Part shown: in pieces, positions 25,268 to 36,828 of the stretch
Layout of the letters: every line of letters starts with the position of its first letter
Numbering within the stretch: position 1 is the stretch's first letter
Source of the DNA: Artemia franciscana
Lineage: Eukaryota > Arthropoda > Branchiopoda > Anostraca > Artemiidae
Direction: 5' to 3'
Assembly (NCBI RefSeq): GCF_032884065.1
Contig: NC_088883.1
Coordinates: 26,363,355 to 26,427,354, forward strand
Length of the DNA: 64,000 nucleotides
Made by a program: the position numbers and the translations under genes
Notes under the pieces: model-generated
The model's input: the letters and a program-made list of their open reading frames with translations, nothing else
What the model was told of the DNA's origin: nothing
Database searches by the model: none

Positions 25268-27085
25268 TTAATTTTTTTTTTTTTGTGAAATATCTTGGAG
25301 GGAGATATTTTCTTCTGGAGTGGAGAGACGGATCCCCACTTCACAATACATAGCTGCAACAGGAGTTGAATTTAGGCAGCCAAGGGCTCTTCGTAGGATT
25401 GCATGGAGGGTAGTGTCAAGTTTCTTCAGGAGACATTTCTTAGCGGATCCATACATAAATAATCCGTAGTCCATTTTGGATATCACCACTGAATTGATCA
25501 TAGTTAAAGCAGAAGCTGTGGAAGCCCCTTTTCTTCTAAGGCAGAGAGCATTAATGAAATTTTGTCTTTGTTTGAGACTGCCAATCAGATCGTCCAGACG
25601 GGGTTTCCATATCATTTCTCAATCAAATACAACCCCCGAAAGTGTGTATGTTCTGCAACTGCAATCCCTTGTCCATTTAGTCTCACCGTCTCACCAACGA
25701 ATTGGAAGTAGCCAGGTTATGTGATTTTTGGAAAAACGCACTAACCGAATTTGGGCTTTAGAAAACCACATTATCACTATATGCCCAAACTGATAGCACA
25801 TCTACAGCTTTTTGGGAGGCTGACTGTAAGCACAAAGGATTTCTCTCCACAACTGTAACAGCAATATCCCAAGGATTCAGAAACAGCACTGCTCCAAGGA
25901 CATTTTCCAGGCTCATATCATGACAATAAACTGAGAAGAGTGGTGGATTTAGAACAGCCCTTTGAGGGATTCCAATGTCCTAAGTTTTTCTCTTTAAACC
26001 TGAGTAGGAGCCACCCCAGGGAAGTTTTGACTTCCCTACCCATCAAGAGTTGGTGGATCCAATTTCCAGTAGTTCTTGTAAGCCCAGTAGCGAGAGCTCT
26101 CTGATTAGTTACCTTATATCAACTCTATGAAATTCTGGGTCCAAGTCTAAAAACATTACATGGTCTGCTTTTTCTTTTTGAAGTTTTGTTTTATCAGATG
26201 CTCTAATCTAAATAGGGCGGCTGTTGTGCTCACTTGCAGGAAGAAAGACAATCTGTTCAATTTGTATATGGTCTGATAAATGGGTTAAAATTCTTTTTTC
26301 ATCATCCTCTCATTTATTTTTGCAACTCGAGAGGTGAGAAATACGAGGCGGTCTGAATCAACCAGCCTAGGGTCATTTCCTTTCTTGAGAAGTGGGGTCA
26401 CTATTATTTTATTCCACTTAACTGGTATTGATGATTTTATGACAGATTTGTTGCATATCTCTACAAATGTATTTGGCAAATTTTCCAACATCAAGTTGTG
26501 ATATCCATCAGTGCCAGTTGAACCAGGTTCAAGCTTCAAAATGGTACTCATAGCCTCCTGAAAGCTGAAATGGGAAAAGGGAACAGTAGGCTAACATTTT
26601 TAGACTGTGTTGATGGGGTGTACATTTTATTGGTGCATCTATATTCAGAAACTTATTTACAAAGAGATTAAGTTTTACATTGGTTGAAGATTCTGTAATC
26701 CTTCACATGGTTATTTCAGCAGGGATGAGTTTCTTTCGTTTTTGACTGAAAGAACCTGAAGGTTTCTCCATAGCTCTCGAACATTGGGGCCTAATTTGTC
26801 TTCTATCAGCCTTCTCCATCCATCTTGTTTCTCAGCCTTTAGTGTTTTTTTGAATTCTGCTTTCTTTTGCTTTAAAACCATTTTATTCTCAGTTGATGGG
26901 TATCAAGAGGAATTATTTTTTGCCTTTTTCTTTTTAGCCACATTTACATGTGGCCTTTTAGCCTTGAAAGCTGGGACGGAAATGTGGCAATGTGGACGTC
27001 TACCTGTTTTCCAGTTTTCCGGAATATGTCGAATGCAGACGCACTCTTCGGTATATGAAGCTCACAGGAGGTTTACATTAAGTGC
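25268..27085 (-). pseudogene. Jockey-like non-LTR retrotransposon, decayed
   Basis: Read on the minus strand from about 27,085, a linker peptide (QDGWRRLIEDKLGPNVRELW) leads to the reverse transcriptase. PGSTGTDGYHNLMLENLP is followed by IPVKWNKIIVTPLLKKG and then SDRLVFLTSRVAKINERMM. Further on, FLDLDPEFHRVD and GIPQRAVLNPPLFSVYCHDM are the region before the catalytic box, which reads NPWDIAVTVVERNP where a YADD box is expected. DYGLFMYGSA in the thumb region follows. Several stops and frameshifts interrupt it. The order of motifs is that of Jockey/CR1-type reverse transcriptases. The copy is dead. It ends about 90 bases upstream of the Mbs start codon, in opposite orientation. Confidence 0.85.
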
Positions 27086-27101
27086 CATCTAACTATTTTA
27101 G

Positions 27102-27175
27102 GCACACATCATCATCATCAACATCATCTGTGGTTAATTCTCAAAATATGAAGTGAATCTAACAAAATTTGAGAA
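27102..27175 (+). promoter_or_regulatory. Candidate Mbs 5' leader with minimal upstream ORF
   Basis: A possible splice acceptor (AACTATTTTAG) ends at 27,101, so this could be the 3' part of an untranslated leader exon. It contains a two-codon upstream frame, ATGAAGTGA, at 27,148-27,156. A TGA at 27,170-27,172 lies in frame with, and 3 bases before, the main ATG, so translation cannot begin further upstream in this exon. The splice site is inferred only from its sequence. Confidence 0.4.
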
Positions 27176-27424
27176 ATGTCGATGGAAAATCGTGCAAATT
27201 CCTCACTTTTTAAGAGAGCTGAACAGTTAAGGAGGTGGGAAGAATCTGAAACATTTAAGGCTAGTCCCTTACCCAGAACTGAACCTAAAAAAATTAAATT
27301 TTCTGATGGATGTGTCTTTTTATCTGCTTGTGCAGCAAATGATATTATGGAAATTGATAGACTTTTAGCTAACGGAGCAGACATAGATACTGCAAACATA
27401 GATGGTCTGACTGCCCTGCACCAG
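27176..27424 (+). CDS. Mbs: Myosin phosphatase target subunit (MYPT/Mbs), coding exon 1
   Basis: The exon encodes 83 residues, the N terminus of the targeting subunit that binds protein phosphatase 1 catalytic subunit and directs it to phosphorylated myosin light chain. Residues 12-23 (FKRAEQLRRWEE) match the conserved N-terminal helix. KIKF at 39-42 is the RVxF-type phosphatase-binding motif. The first ankyrin repeat begins about residue 44 (DGCVFLSACAANDIMEIDRL, GADIDTANIDG), and LTALHQ opens the second. The exon stops after the CAG codon at a consensus donor (CAG|GTAACC), phase 0. ATG at 27,176 is chosen because an in-frame TGA lies just upstream and the length fits Drosophila Mbs. A second ATG at codon 3 could also serve. 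Family knowledge supplies the function; the sequence supplies the motifs and splice site. Confidence 0.95.
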
Positions 27425-27719
27425 GTAACCAACTTAGTGTTTCTAGAGTAAGCTAGGCAAGTAGGCTAATGTATACTAGGCTTGTGGAACTTATACAAAA
27501 TGATTTTTGGTGAATCTTCTGATCAACTACAAATGAGATAGCTAAGAAAAAGACTTACCCTTAGAATGAAAATTATATACTGAATCCAATTCAATTGTGT
27601 CAGAAATTAGCTTTAATGTTGCTTCCCTGTCTCCCCTGAATGCAAAAATATAGGTAAACATGAAGCAGTCCATATTTCCAACCCATAAATAAAGTAAACA
27701 TATGACAATGTTGGTAAAT

Positions 27720-28655
27720 TTATAGCAAACAGTATTACTGGCTTTCATTTAAAGTGAATATACCACTCAATGCCTTTTTTATGCTCTTTACAAATATAAT
27801 AATTGCTTCTACCAGAAATTCAGATCTAAGCACTTTTTGACCTCTTAAAAAAGACCATTTGACCTCTTAAATATGGAGTATAAAAAAGGCTTAAAACATC
27901 AGTCTCAAACTTTATAACATTGGACTGAAACTTACTGTTTCATTATAAATCCATTTTTTTATTATCCACTAGCACTGATTTTACACAATTAAATTGGATA
28001 AATAAATTTTATCAATGTTATGGCATTTTCTTCTTCCTTGTCACCAAAATTTCAATTAAAGTATGCGTTTTTGGCTGTTTTTTACAAAATAAAAGGATAT
28101 TTGAAATTGCTAATCTATAATTTAGTATAGAAACAAATTTGGGCTAGGCTATATATTTGCACATCAGGGGGTTGGGGATAAAACATAGCATATATTTAAT
28201 ACATAAACTAACCATTGCTGTATTTAACATAGTTAAATTTATAACAAACAGTCTAACTGGCATTCATAATAGCCAGCTTTCATATTTTTGACCAAAAACA
28301 CATGCTTTTATTTAAAATTCAATGTCAAGGAAGAAGACAACACCATAACATTGATAAAATTTATTTATCTAATTTAATTGTGGAAACTCACTGCTTGTGG
28401 ACTATATAACATTTAAAAAATGGATTTATAATGAAACAGTAAGTTTGAGTCCAATGTTTTAAAGTCTGAGATCAATGTTTTAAGCCATTTTTATACCCCA
28501 TATTAGGTCATTTTTAACAGGTCAAAAATTGCTTAAATCTGAATTTCCAGTTGAAGCGACTATTATGTTTATAAAGAGCATAAAAAAAGGCATCAAGTGG
28601 TATATTCACTTTATACAATAGCCAGTAATACTGTTTGCTATAAATTAACCTAATG
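27720..28655. repeat. Inverted repeat, arms about 240 bp, loop about 450 bp
   Basis: The left arm (27,720-27,970) contains AATATAATAATTGCTTCTAC, GACCTCTTAAATATGGAGTA and CTGTTTCATTATAAATCCAT. The right arm (28,415-28,655) contains their complements in reverse order (ATGGATTTATAATGAAACAG at 28,420). Single arms also occur at 29,155-29,380, 30,430-30,560 and 30,600-30,730, so this is a dispersed local family. Confidence 0.8.
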
Positions 28656-28769
28656 TCTTTTAGGTAAAATTCTAGTTTAGCTAGGGTACAATATGATATG
28701 CTATTTTAGAAAGATTATTAGATATAATAATAGATTTTTAGATATGCTATTTTATGCTATTTTTAGTTT

Positions 28770-29120
28770 CTGGGTACCTGGCTGACTGACCATATTTCAA
28801 ACAGTAGGTTGTATGAAAAGTGTGGTTCAATCCCTCTTTCTGGGGCTATAATGAAAGAAAGGTTGAGATGGCTAGGCCACCTTCTACGGATGAAGGATGA
28901 CAGATTACCAAAGATTGTCCTTTTCGGCCAACTGTCTGGGGCTACACGGAAAGCAGGTCGTCCTTGTCTAGGTTGGGAGGATGTCATAAATAAGGATTTA
29001 AAGGAAATGGGAACTTCCTGGGAGCGTGTAAAGAGGGAGGCTTTAAATAGATTAGGTTGGAGGAGGAGCGTGCGTAGCTGTGTTGGCCTCAGGCGGCTTG
29101 GTGCTGCAGTGAGTTATTAG
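28770..29120 (+). pseudogene. RTE-like retrotransposon, 3' end fragment
   Basis: About 115 codons are open: LTDHISNSRLYEKCGSIPL, then ERLRWLGHLLRMKDDRL, GRPCLGWEDVINKDLKEMG and GWRRSVRSCVGLRRLGAAVS. The stop TAG at 29,118 is the first of a TAG/TAGCAG repeat tail. This C-terminal domain follows the reverse transcriptase in the family. Everything upstream is missing (5' truncation), as is usual for target-primed insertion. It is the least mutated copy of this region in the window and lies in the Mbs intron in sense orientation. Confidence 0.9.
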
Positions 29121-29389
29121 TAGTAGCAGTAGTAGATGTTAGAAAAATGGGTAAAATTATAGAAAACCATATAACTGGCTTTCATATAAAGTGAATGTAC
29201 CACTTGATGCCTTTTTTTGTTATTTACAAATATAATAATTGCTTCTACCTCAAATTCATATTTAAGCACTTTTTGAGCTCTTAAAAATGACCTAAATATG
29301 GGGTATAAAAAGGCTAAAAACATTTGTCTCAAACTTTAAAACATTGATCTCGAATGTACTGTTTCATTATAAATCCATTTTGGTAAAAT

Positions 29390-30250
29390 TCTAGTTAATT
29401 GACCTCTTGCTATCTTGGAAAGGTTTTAGGTTAGGAAAATGAAACTTTCAGGGATGGGTCTACAGGCTAAAGTATGTCCCAGGAAGGTATTTTAAAGTTC
29501 CCATCTCTGCTCCTTCTCCCTCTAGAGGGCCTTGAAATTTGCCTACATGACAGGTCCTATACCTATTGAAATTTTGACAAAACAACATTTTACCTTAATT
29601 TTCAGTTACTAGTTGCTTTTTCTCTACCTTAAGTTCTGAAAATGCAATTCCTGTTATTTGAGTAGAATTTTGAGCCATATCAATGTTTTTTTTTTTTCAA
29701 AACTTAGGAAATGTATTTGCATATCTTTAAAACCTTATATAATGGAATTGAGCAAAATTATGAAGCTAAAAATAATTTTGTTGTACTTCAATTAAGCAGG
29801 AGGTCTATTTTCCAAGGTTTCACTTTTATAACATATATAATGATGATAGAAGGTAATAAGCTTACCTAAGCTATGGATGTCAGGTGATTGATTTTTCTTC
29901 TAACAATAATTTCGACGGGACCTGTGCCTGTCATCAATGATGACAGGCACAGGTCCCATCAAAATTATGGTTAGAAGAAAAATCAATCACCTGACATCCA
30001 TAGCTTAGGTAAGCTTATTACCTTCTATCATCATTATGTATGAAAGTCAGGTTGGCCTCAGAGAATATATTATAACATATATATTTTTAAAGGTCAGGAC
30101 CCTCTAGAGGGAGAAGGAGTGGAGATAGGTACTTCAAAATACCTTCCTGGGACATACTTTAGTCTGTAAATTCATCCCTGAAAGTTTTATTTTCCAAACC
30201 TAAACCCTTTCTGAGATAGCAAGAAGTCAATTAACTAGAATTTTACCATC
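29390..30250. repeat. Large inverted repeat with near-perfect palindromic core
   Basis: The outer arms carry AACTTTCAGGGATGGGTC, GGTATTTTAAAGTTCCCA and CTTCTCCCTCTAGAGGG at about 29,440-29,535, and their complements at 30,105-30,215. The core 29,837-30,037 is a palindrome with 100-bp arms around one central base (29,937) and only three mismatches that I could see. Confidence 0.92.
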
Positions 30251-30779
30251 CATTTTTTTTTAATTTTATATAATCCACAAGCACTGATTTTCCAACATTA
30301 ATTTTGATTAATTAGTTTTACCTATGTTATGGCATTTTCTTCTTTGCACTGAGAAAATGTAGTATTATTTTGTTGAAAACAGCATGAAAAAATGTAGTAT
30401 TATTTTGTTGGAAACAATAGATAACCTGTACTTTAATTGAAAATGTTTCATTTTTAAGAGCTTAAAAAGTGCTTAAATTTGACTTTGTGGTAGAAGAAAC
30501 TATTATATTCATAAAGAACATAAAAAAAGGCATCAAATGGTATGTTTACTTTACTGGTAAGTTAGTTATATGAACTATCATAATTCTTTAAAAATTTGTC
30601 ATTTTTAAGAGCTAAAAAAGTGCTTAAATATCAATTTAAGGTAGAAGCAATTGTTATATTTGTAAAATGCTTAAAAAAAAAGGCATCAAGTGGTGTATTC
30701 ATTTTATACAAAAGCCAGGTTTGCTATAAATTTACTGGAAAATGAAACTTTCAGTAATGAATCCATGCTAGAAAATATG

Positions 30780-31420
30780 GGTAAAATTCTAGCTTATTGA
30801 CTTTTGGCTATCTCAGAAAGGGGCTAGGTTAGGAAAATGGAACTTTCAGGGATGGGTCTACAGGCTAGAGTATATCCTGGGAAGGTATTTTGAAGTACCC
30901 ACCTCCACTCCTTCTCCCTCTAGAGGGCCCTGATATTTGCCTACATGACAGGTCAGACCTATTGCAATTTTGACAAAACAACATTTTACCTTAATTTTCA
31001 GTTACCAGTTGCTTTTTCTCTGCCTTCAGTTCTGAAAATACATTCCTGTTATTTGAGTAGAATTCTGAGCAATATCAATGTTTTTTTTTTCAAAATTTAG
31101 GAAATAAACTTGCATATCTTTAAAACTTTATAAATTGGGATTGAGAAAAGTTGTGAAGCTGAAAACAATTTTGTTGTACTTCATTCAAGCAGAAGGTCTA
31201 TTTTGCAAGGTTTCACTTTTATAACACATATATTTTTAAAGGTCATCAAAGGTCAGGACCCTCTAGAGGGAGAAGGAGTGGAGGTAGGTACTTCAAAATA
31301 CCTTCCTGGGATATACTTTAGCCTTTAGACCCATCCCTGAAAGTTTCATTTTCCTAACGTAACCCCTTTCTGAAATAGCCATAAGTCAATAAACTAGAAT
31401 TTTACCAAAACATGCTCTGG
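30780..31420. repeat. Second copy of the large inverted repeat, without the palindromic core
   Basis: The left arm 30,780-30,965 (GGCTATCTCAGAAAGGGG, CAGGGATGGGTCTACAGG) pairs with the right arm 31,245-31,415. The loop shares TTTTGACAAAACAACATTTT and TTATTTGAGTAGAATT with 29,570-29,670, so the two loci derive from one ancestor. A third, degenerate right arm lies at 31,905-32,065. Confidence 0.85.
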
Positions 31421-31723
31421 GAAGATATTGCCAAGCTTCCATGGTAACCCTCTGCTGATTTCAAATTCTCAAAAATTTGCCTGCTTGATAGGTTTATCTT
31501 AAATTTTAACAATTCAAGATTTTATATTAATTTTCAGTTAACATTTTCTTTTTCTCTGGTTTTAGTTCTGAAAATGCAATTCCTATTATTGATTCAATCT
31601 TGTATGTTGTCTATTGGCCTATTCCTAAGCTCTATTCCATGTGACATATTTCAGCAAAATGAAAACAATTGATTGAATTATATTTTCAATTATTTGGGCA
31701 CAATTTCATTGGGTAGAATATCA

Positions 31724-31726
<3 letters not shown>

Positions 31727-31785
<59 letters not shown>
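31727..31785. repeat. Poly(T) tract of 59 bases
   Basis: An uninterrupted T run is followed by AGGAAATCAATTTTC. In the two sister copies of the surrounding repeat the same position has only about 9-12 T (29,685 and 31,081), so the tract expanded here. Confidence 0.97.
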
Positions 31786-31787
<2 letters not shown>

Positions 31788-32449
31788 GAAATCAATTTTC
31801 AGATCTTTGAAACCTCAAAGTTGTGAAGCTGAAAACAGCCTATTTGTACTTCATTTAAGTAGAATATCTGTTTTGTAAGGCCTCACTTTCATAACACAGA
31901 TTTTCAAAGGTCATTAAAAGTCAATGCTCTCTAGAGTGAAAGGAGTGGAGGTATGTACTGCAAAATACCTTCCTGGAACATACTGTAGAATGCATACCCC
32001 ACCCCCAAAAGTTTTGTTCTTGTAACCTAACCCCTTTCTATGATAGTAAAATGTAGCTGAAGTAGAATTTTACTGCCTTTTTTAATGCTCTTTCCAAATT
32101 TGACCATCACTTTTGTTGCAAATTCAGTTTTAAGCCCTTTATATACCCTCAAATATGATACCTTTTTCTCTTATTTTAGATACAGTTTATATACCCATAT
32201 TAGCATCACTCCTGTTAAAAAGTTATATTGGGATAAATATAGAATGGCGAGGTTAAAATTGAATTTGCAACTAAAGAAGTTGTTATATTCAGAAAGTGCA
32301 TAAAAAAGGCTTTGAGTTGTATATTCACTTTACTTGTTGGTCAAAACAATGGACTGCTGTATTTTAACCCAAATATATACTTTGGGTTGCATTTATACAG
32401 TAAATCTTCAATAGGTCACTTCTTTTCTTTTAATTGATTAAACAATTAA

Positions 32450-34205
32450 TCAAACAGTTCGTGGTAACGAACTGTTTGTAAGGAGCGACCCGGCTCAATA
32501 GTAACCAAAACTCTAAAAAATTGAATTTTGATATCAATAGCTACATCAAAAGAATTGCATTTTAATGCTGATTTTCAATATGTAAGTTTCATCAAGTTTA
32601 TTTTTACCCATTAAAAGTTACGAGCCTGAGAAAATTTGACTTATTTAAGAAAATAGGGAGAAACACCCCCTAAAAGTCGTAGGATCTTAACGAAAATGAC
32701 ACTATCAGATTAAGCGTATCAGAGAACCCTACTATAGAAGTTTCAAGCTCCTATCTACAAAAATGTGGAATTTTGTATTTTTTGTCAGAAGACAAATCAC
32801 GGGTGCGTGTTTATTTGTTTGTTTGTTTTTTTTTTTTTTTTTTTTTCTTTTCCCCAGGGGTCATCGTATCGACCAAGTGGTCCTAGAATGTCGCAAGAGG
32901 GCTCATTCTAACGGAAATGAAAAGTTCTAGTGCCCTTTTTAAGTGACCAAAAAAATTGGAGGGCATCTAGGCCCCCTCCCACGCTCATTTTTTATCAAAG
33001 TCAACGGATCAAAATTTTGAGATAGCCATTTTGTTCAGCATAGTCGAAAACCATAATAACTATGTCTTTGGAGATGACTTACTCCCCCGCAATCCCTGGG
33101 GGAGGGGCTGCAAGTTACAAACTTTGACCAGTGTTTACATATAGTAATGGTTATTGGGAAGTGTACAGACGTTTTCAGCGGGATTTTATTTTGTTTGGGG
33201 GTGGGGCTGAGGAGAGGGGGCTATGTTGGAGGATCTTTCCTTGGAGGAATCTGTCATGGGGGAAGAAAAATTCAATGAAAAGGGCGCAGGGTTCTCTAGC
33301 ATTACTATAAGAAAACAATGAAAAATAAACATGAAAACGTTTTTTCAAATGAAAGGAAGAAGTAGCATTGAAAACGAACAGAGATAATTACGCATATGAG
33401 GGGTTCTAAAAATACTTTAGCATAAAGAGCGAGGTACTTAGGAGGAGATAAATACCTTGCTCTTTATGCTAAAGTATTTTTAGTAACTTCAACTATTTAT
33501 TCTACGGCCTTTCTGATTCAGGAGTCATTCTTAAAGAATTGGGACAAAACTTACGATTTAGTGTAAAGAGCGAGGTATTAACGAGGGTACAAACCCCCTC
33601 GTATACATAATAAAAATATAAGGTTATGAAAGTTTGTTGCGTAAGTTAATTCTTAAGTTACGTGTATTTTTTACTAATAAAAACGTTCATTAAAAATTAA
33701 AAGTTCTAGTTGCCTTTTTAAGTAACCGAAAAATTGGAGGGCAACTAGGCCTCCTTCTCCGCCCCTTATTTCTCAAAATCGTCTGATCAAAACTAAGGGA
33801 AAGCCATTTAGCCAAAAAAAGAATTAATATACAAGTTTCATTTTAATAATTTATGTGCGGAGAGCCAAAACCAAACATGCATTAATTCAAAAACGTTCAG
33901 AAATTAAATTAAAAAAAAAACTAATTTTTTTAGCTGAAAGTAAGGAGCGACATTAAAACTTAAAATGAACAGAAATTACTCCGTATATGAAATGAGTTGT
34001 CCCCTCCGCAATCCCTCGCTCTTTACACTAAAGCTTTAAATTGTTTTAAAAAGTAGAATTGTGGCAGAGTCAAACTTTAGCATAAAGAGCGAGGGTTTGC
34101 GGAGGGGACAACTCATTTCATATACGGAGTAATTTCTGTTCATTTTAAGTTTTAATGTCGCTCCTTACTTTCAGCTAAAAAAATTAGTTTTTTTTTTAAT
34201 TTAAT
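32450..34205 (+). mobile_element. Family A foldback element, full-length copy
   Basis: It begins TCAAACAGTTCGTGG, has the complete unique region of about 900 bp, the AGGTACTTAGGAGG hairpin near 33,400-33,490, a second module, and the terminal hairpin module 33,930-34,180 with arms of about 115 bp. It ends in T/A-rich sequence. At about 1,756 bp it is one of four full-length copies. It lies within the Mbs intron in the plus orientation. Confidence 0.88.
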
Positions 34206-35785
34206 CTAAATAAGGGAAAATTCATTGCTTATATACAGTTCAGGGTATATATTTCCATATAGGAAGGGTTAAAGGTCATTTTGATATAAACACATGTTAT
34301 ATTTGGAATCAGAATGAAATTCTCTTTCTTAGATACCTTATTAGTGAGTTAATCCAAAAATTTATTGCATTTTTTAAAAGAATTATCAGTAAATTGGGGA
34401 CAGTTTAAATTATTGGCCTACAAATAAGATGAACAAACTTGATGCTTTTGTTTCTTCAGTAATTACAGAGGCATTTGCCTGATTTTTATAGGAAGCAAAT
34501 TACTTGATATGATGAAACTTAAAAAACACTATATATAAAGTTTAAAACAACAACTTAATGCATGTTTCATAGTTTTTTTGCTTTGTTTAGAAATTCAGTT
34601 TTAAGTTCATTGCACAGATTGAAAGATGAGACCTTTTTCTCTATTTTTGTCCACATAATGATTAAAAAATACTGCAGATCCGCTATACTTTACTAATCCC
34701 CCCCCCCCCTCATATGCAAATATATAGCCTGAATTATATATTTCCCTTGTGTTTTATGGTTCTTGATTTTGTCATATTGGATTCAGTGTATGGGTTAATC
34801 AGTTTAAATAAGAGTGATGTTAACAGCTTAAAGTAAACAACAATTCTCTGAAGATTTTTTAATTGTTTAGTTAATTTGATCTTGGTGAATTAGCCTCTGG
34901 GTATTGTAAAACTTAAAAAAATGGAATTATAACCAAAGAGTATGTTTTTAAACATTCATTTAACCCTTTTCTGTAGCAAAAATAAGCAAAGAAGTATTAT
35001 CTTCAAGGATCCATAAAGGGCTTAAAATTGGAATTGTGAGTGAAAGAGCTATTGTTGAAAAAGCATAAAAAAGGTATCAAGCAGTATCATCAAGGCATTG
35101 TCTTATTCTTTGGTCAGAAATTCAAAGTGTCTCAAGTTCACCAAATTTTTATGGTTTGAAACATTTTCTCATTCTTTGGTGAATGCATTATGCCAGTTGT
35201 CTATACCCAAAAATATAATTTTACTTTTAAATAAAGATAGTTTGACTTCTAATAAAGATAGTTTGACTGAAGCTAGCTTATAGTCTAGGTCCTATTAAAC
35301 AATTATAGCCTTAATACATATTGCTATTATAAAATTATTGTGACTCACATCAATCTAGCCTAATATCCTCCTAGATTAGCAGCTTCTCTGAAGGAAATTC
35401 TATAATAAAAAAGGGTATTTTTTTCCTAGGAGGAAATATAACACATCACTTGAATCCTTCTGCCATCACTTGATGCCTTTTCTTATGCTTCATCCATAGG
35501 CCATGATTTAGGGTGATAAAATTAGCTAAAAATATAATTCAAATGTCAAATCCATTACGTTAAATGAATTCTAAAGACGTTAATTTGTCTCAAATGTCTA
35601 TAATTTAATTCAAAAAATGTAAATGTTCAAATATCATAAGACCACCATCCCAAACAACTGGCATACAAGAGTGATCCTACCACTGTAGTAGAGAAAAGGT
35701 TCCAGGAGGGAGTGCAAGAATTATTGAGGGATAACCCTCCTCTTGGTACCAGGCTAGCTCTTTTTTATGGTTTTATTGCAGTGAT
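34206..35785. other. Intronic sequence, no gene recognised
   Basis: A fragment at about 34,665-34,770 (CTATACTTTACTAATC, a C-run, ATATATAGCCTGAATTATAT) matches the interior of the family B TIR elements. Otherwise only AT-rich sequence is present. Confidence 0.5.
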
Positions 35786-35789
35786 GTTT

Positions 35790-36091
35790 TGCACACTTCC
35801 AACAAAAGCACAAAGTATAGCAGGCTGATTTTATGTCTGGCTGATCAGCAACAGAGCAGATATTCTCCATAATACAATTCATTGGGAAGTCAAATGAGTT
35901 CTGCTAGAAGGTTTTGCACACCTCCAACAAAAGCACAAAGTATAGCAGGCTGGTTTTATGCCTGGCTGATCAGCAACAGAGCAGATATTCTCCATAAGAC
36001 AAATCATTGGGAAGTCAAATGAGTTCTGCCAGAAGGTTTTGCACACCTCCAACAAAAGCACAAAGTATAGCAGGCTGGTTTTATGCCTGGC
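35790..36091. repeat. Tandem repeat, about 128-bp unit, 2.4 copies
   Basis: Units share CCAACAAAAGCACAAAGTAT, GCAGGCTGGTTTTATGCC, TGGCTGATCAGCAACAGAGC and GGGAAGTCAAATGAGTTCTG, starting near 35,798, 35,926 and 36,049. The third unit is cut after GCCTGG by a family A fragment. The units are nearly identical, so the duplication is recent. Confidence 0.92.
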
Positions 36092-36828
36092 TTTTTACAC
36101 TAACGCTTGAATTTTATCCCAAATCTTTAAGAATGACCCATGAATCACAAGGCCATAGAATAAATAGTTGAAATGACTAAAAATACTTAAGCGTAAAGAG
36201 CAAGGTATTGTGGAGGAAACGAACTCCCTTATATAGGTAATGTTTTATGTTTGTTTTAAGTTTTAATGCTACTCATTACTTCCAAATGAAAAACATTTAT
36301 TGATTTTCTCATTGTTTTTTTTTTTAATAATGCTAGAAAATCCTGCGCCCCTTCAGGGAAATTCTCTTCCCTTATGATAAATTCCTCCATGGGAAAATAC
36401 TTCCATGTAACCCCCTGACTTAACCCCACCCCAATGCGAAAAAGTCCTGCTCCTCTGACCCACCACCACCCCAATGCGAAAAAGTCTGATTTGTCTTCTG
36501 GCAAAAAATAAAAAATTCCGCATTTTTGTTGATAGGACCTTGAAACTTCTACTGTAGAGTTCTCCGATATGCTAAATCTGATGGTGTGATTTTGTTAAGA
36601 TTCTATGACTTTTAAGGGATTTTTCCTCCTATTTTCTAAAATAAGGCAAATTTTCTCAGGCTTGTAGCTTCTGATGGGTAAGAATAAACTTGATGAAACT
36701 TATATGTTTAAAGTTAGTATTAAAATAAATTCTTTTGATGTAACTATTGGTATCAAAATTCCGTTTTGTTTTGATTTCTATTGAGCCGGGTCACTCCTTA
36801 CTACAGTTTGTTACCACGAACTGTTTGA
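36091..36828 (-). mobile_element. Family A foldback element, internally deleted
   Basis: Half a module (36,091-36,290), the purine/pyrimidine-rich part and the terminal region ending TTTGTTACCACGAACTGTTTGA remain. About 350 bp of the unique region is missing near 36,485. Confidence 0.8.
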
